Shown here piece by piece: positions 63,906-64,000 of a stretch of DNA of 64,000 nt. Position 1 is the first letter of the stretch. Each line of letters starts with the position of its first letter. A program made the position numbers and the translations under genes. Below the pieces are notes generated by a model, which was not told the DNA's origin, searched no databases, and worked only from the letters and a program-made list of their open reading frames with translations. The DNA lies in contig CAZBHH010000001.1 in the NCBI GenBank assembly GCA_964492065.1, positions 256,351 to 320,350 of the forward strand, given 5' to 3'. The stretch is from JADKAC01 sp964492065 (GTDB lineage Bacteria > Bacteroidota > Bacteroidia > Chitinophagales > BACL12).

Positions 63906-63966
63906 TATTTCAAGCAGGGTTCTCACACCATTAAAAAATAATAACCCCGTGAAACCCTGCGCCATA
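63904..63966 (-). repeat. REP-like palindrome, copy 5
   Basis: 63-bp unit (core 63914-63960), CAAG left variant, tandem with copy 4. Its right side runs without change into the S24 gene 3' sequence up to the window edge. Confidence 0.85.
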
Positions 63967-63971
63967 AAAAT

Positions 63972-64000
63972 TTACCTGTTTGGAGAAATTCCTTCCCGCT
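63972..64000 (-). CDS. Possible second S24 repressor gene, last codons only
   Basis: The 40 bases from 63961 to the window end are identical to 56102-56141, which in the intact gene cover the intergenic spacer, stop codon and last codons (REGISPNR). Whether a complete paralogue or just a fragment continues beyond base 64000 cannot be seen. Confidence 0.4.

Noticed and set aside
53765..63966. Repeats considered as a CRISPR array
   Set aside because: Copies are scattered over 10 kb with genes in between, no regular spacers and no cas genes.

Overview
The window comes from a member of the Bacteroidota, probably a Chitinophagia- or Saprospiria-like lineage (lineage is inference). The evidence is a GldB gliding lipoprotein, a PorT-like barrel, three proteins with type IX secretion (T9SS) C-terminal tails, a MurF-Alr fusion, a MoaC-MoaB fusion, a DUF5606 protein, and promoter -7 elements of the Bacteroidota form TAnnTTTG in front of many genes. 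No rRNA, tRNA or CRISPR array was seen.

Layout. 1-3.3 kb: cell-shape operon mreB-mreC-mreD-mrdA, with mrdA running off the left edge just before its catalytic serine. 3.4-4.9 kb: purH. 5.1-8.4 kb: molybdenum cofactor operon mobA-moaD-moeB-moaE-moaCB. 8.4-12.5 kb: a sulfotransferase-like gene, fhs, a SPOR-domain protein and an M20 amidohydrolase. 13.2-20.3 kb: an orphan response regulator, then a complete clade II nitrous oxide reductase operon (cytochrome c, nosZ, a membrane protein, nosL, nosD, nosF, nosY) read leftward from a promoter with an FNR-type half-site pair. 20.4-34 kb: a steroid-reductase-like protein, an epimerase, uvrB, a peroxiredoxin, a Na+/solute symporter, nadE, gldB, apaG, gmk and yicC. 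34-46.5 kb: a GT-C-like membrane protein, a very large outer-membrane fusion protein, murF-alr, secA and deoC.

46.5-57 kb is a DNA-repair and mutagenesis block, all read leftward: an S24 (LexA/UmuD-type) repressor, dinB, a DnaE-type polymerase and uvrA. The block is split between the repressor and dinB by a REP-associated tyrosine transposase (RAYT) and a GT39 glycosyltransferase. Identical copies of a 64-bp palindromic repeat lie on both sides of this insert. 57-64 kb holds two AT-rich T9SS cargo genes and then two head-to-tail repeat copies.

The most interesting signal is this repeat family: five copies, all in one orientation and all within 10 kb of an intact RAYT. Three of the five are fused to the same 3' tail of the S24 repressor gene. 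The right-most copy still matches that tail at the last base of the window, so a second repressor copy, or part of one, may lie just outside. The other strong signals are the candidate autoregulatory operator of the S24 gene and the FNR-like site of the nos operon.
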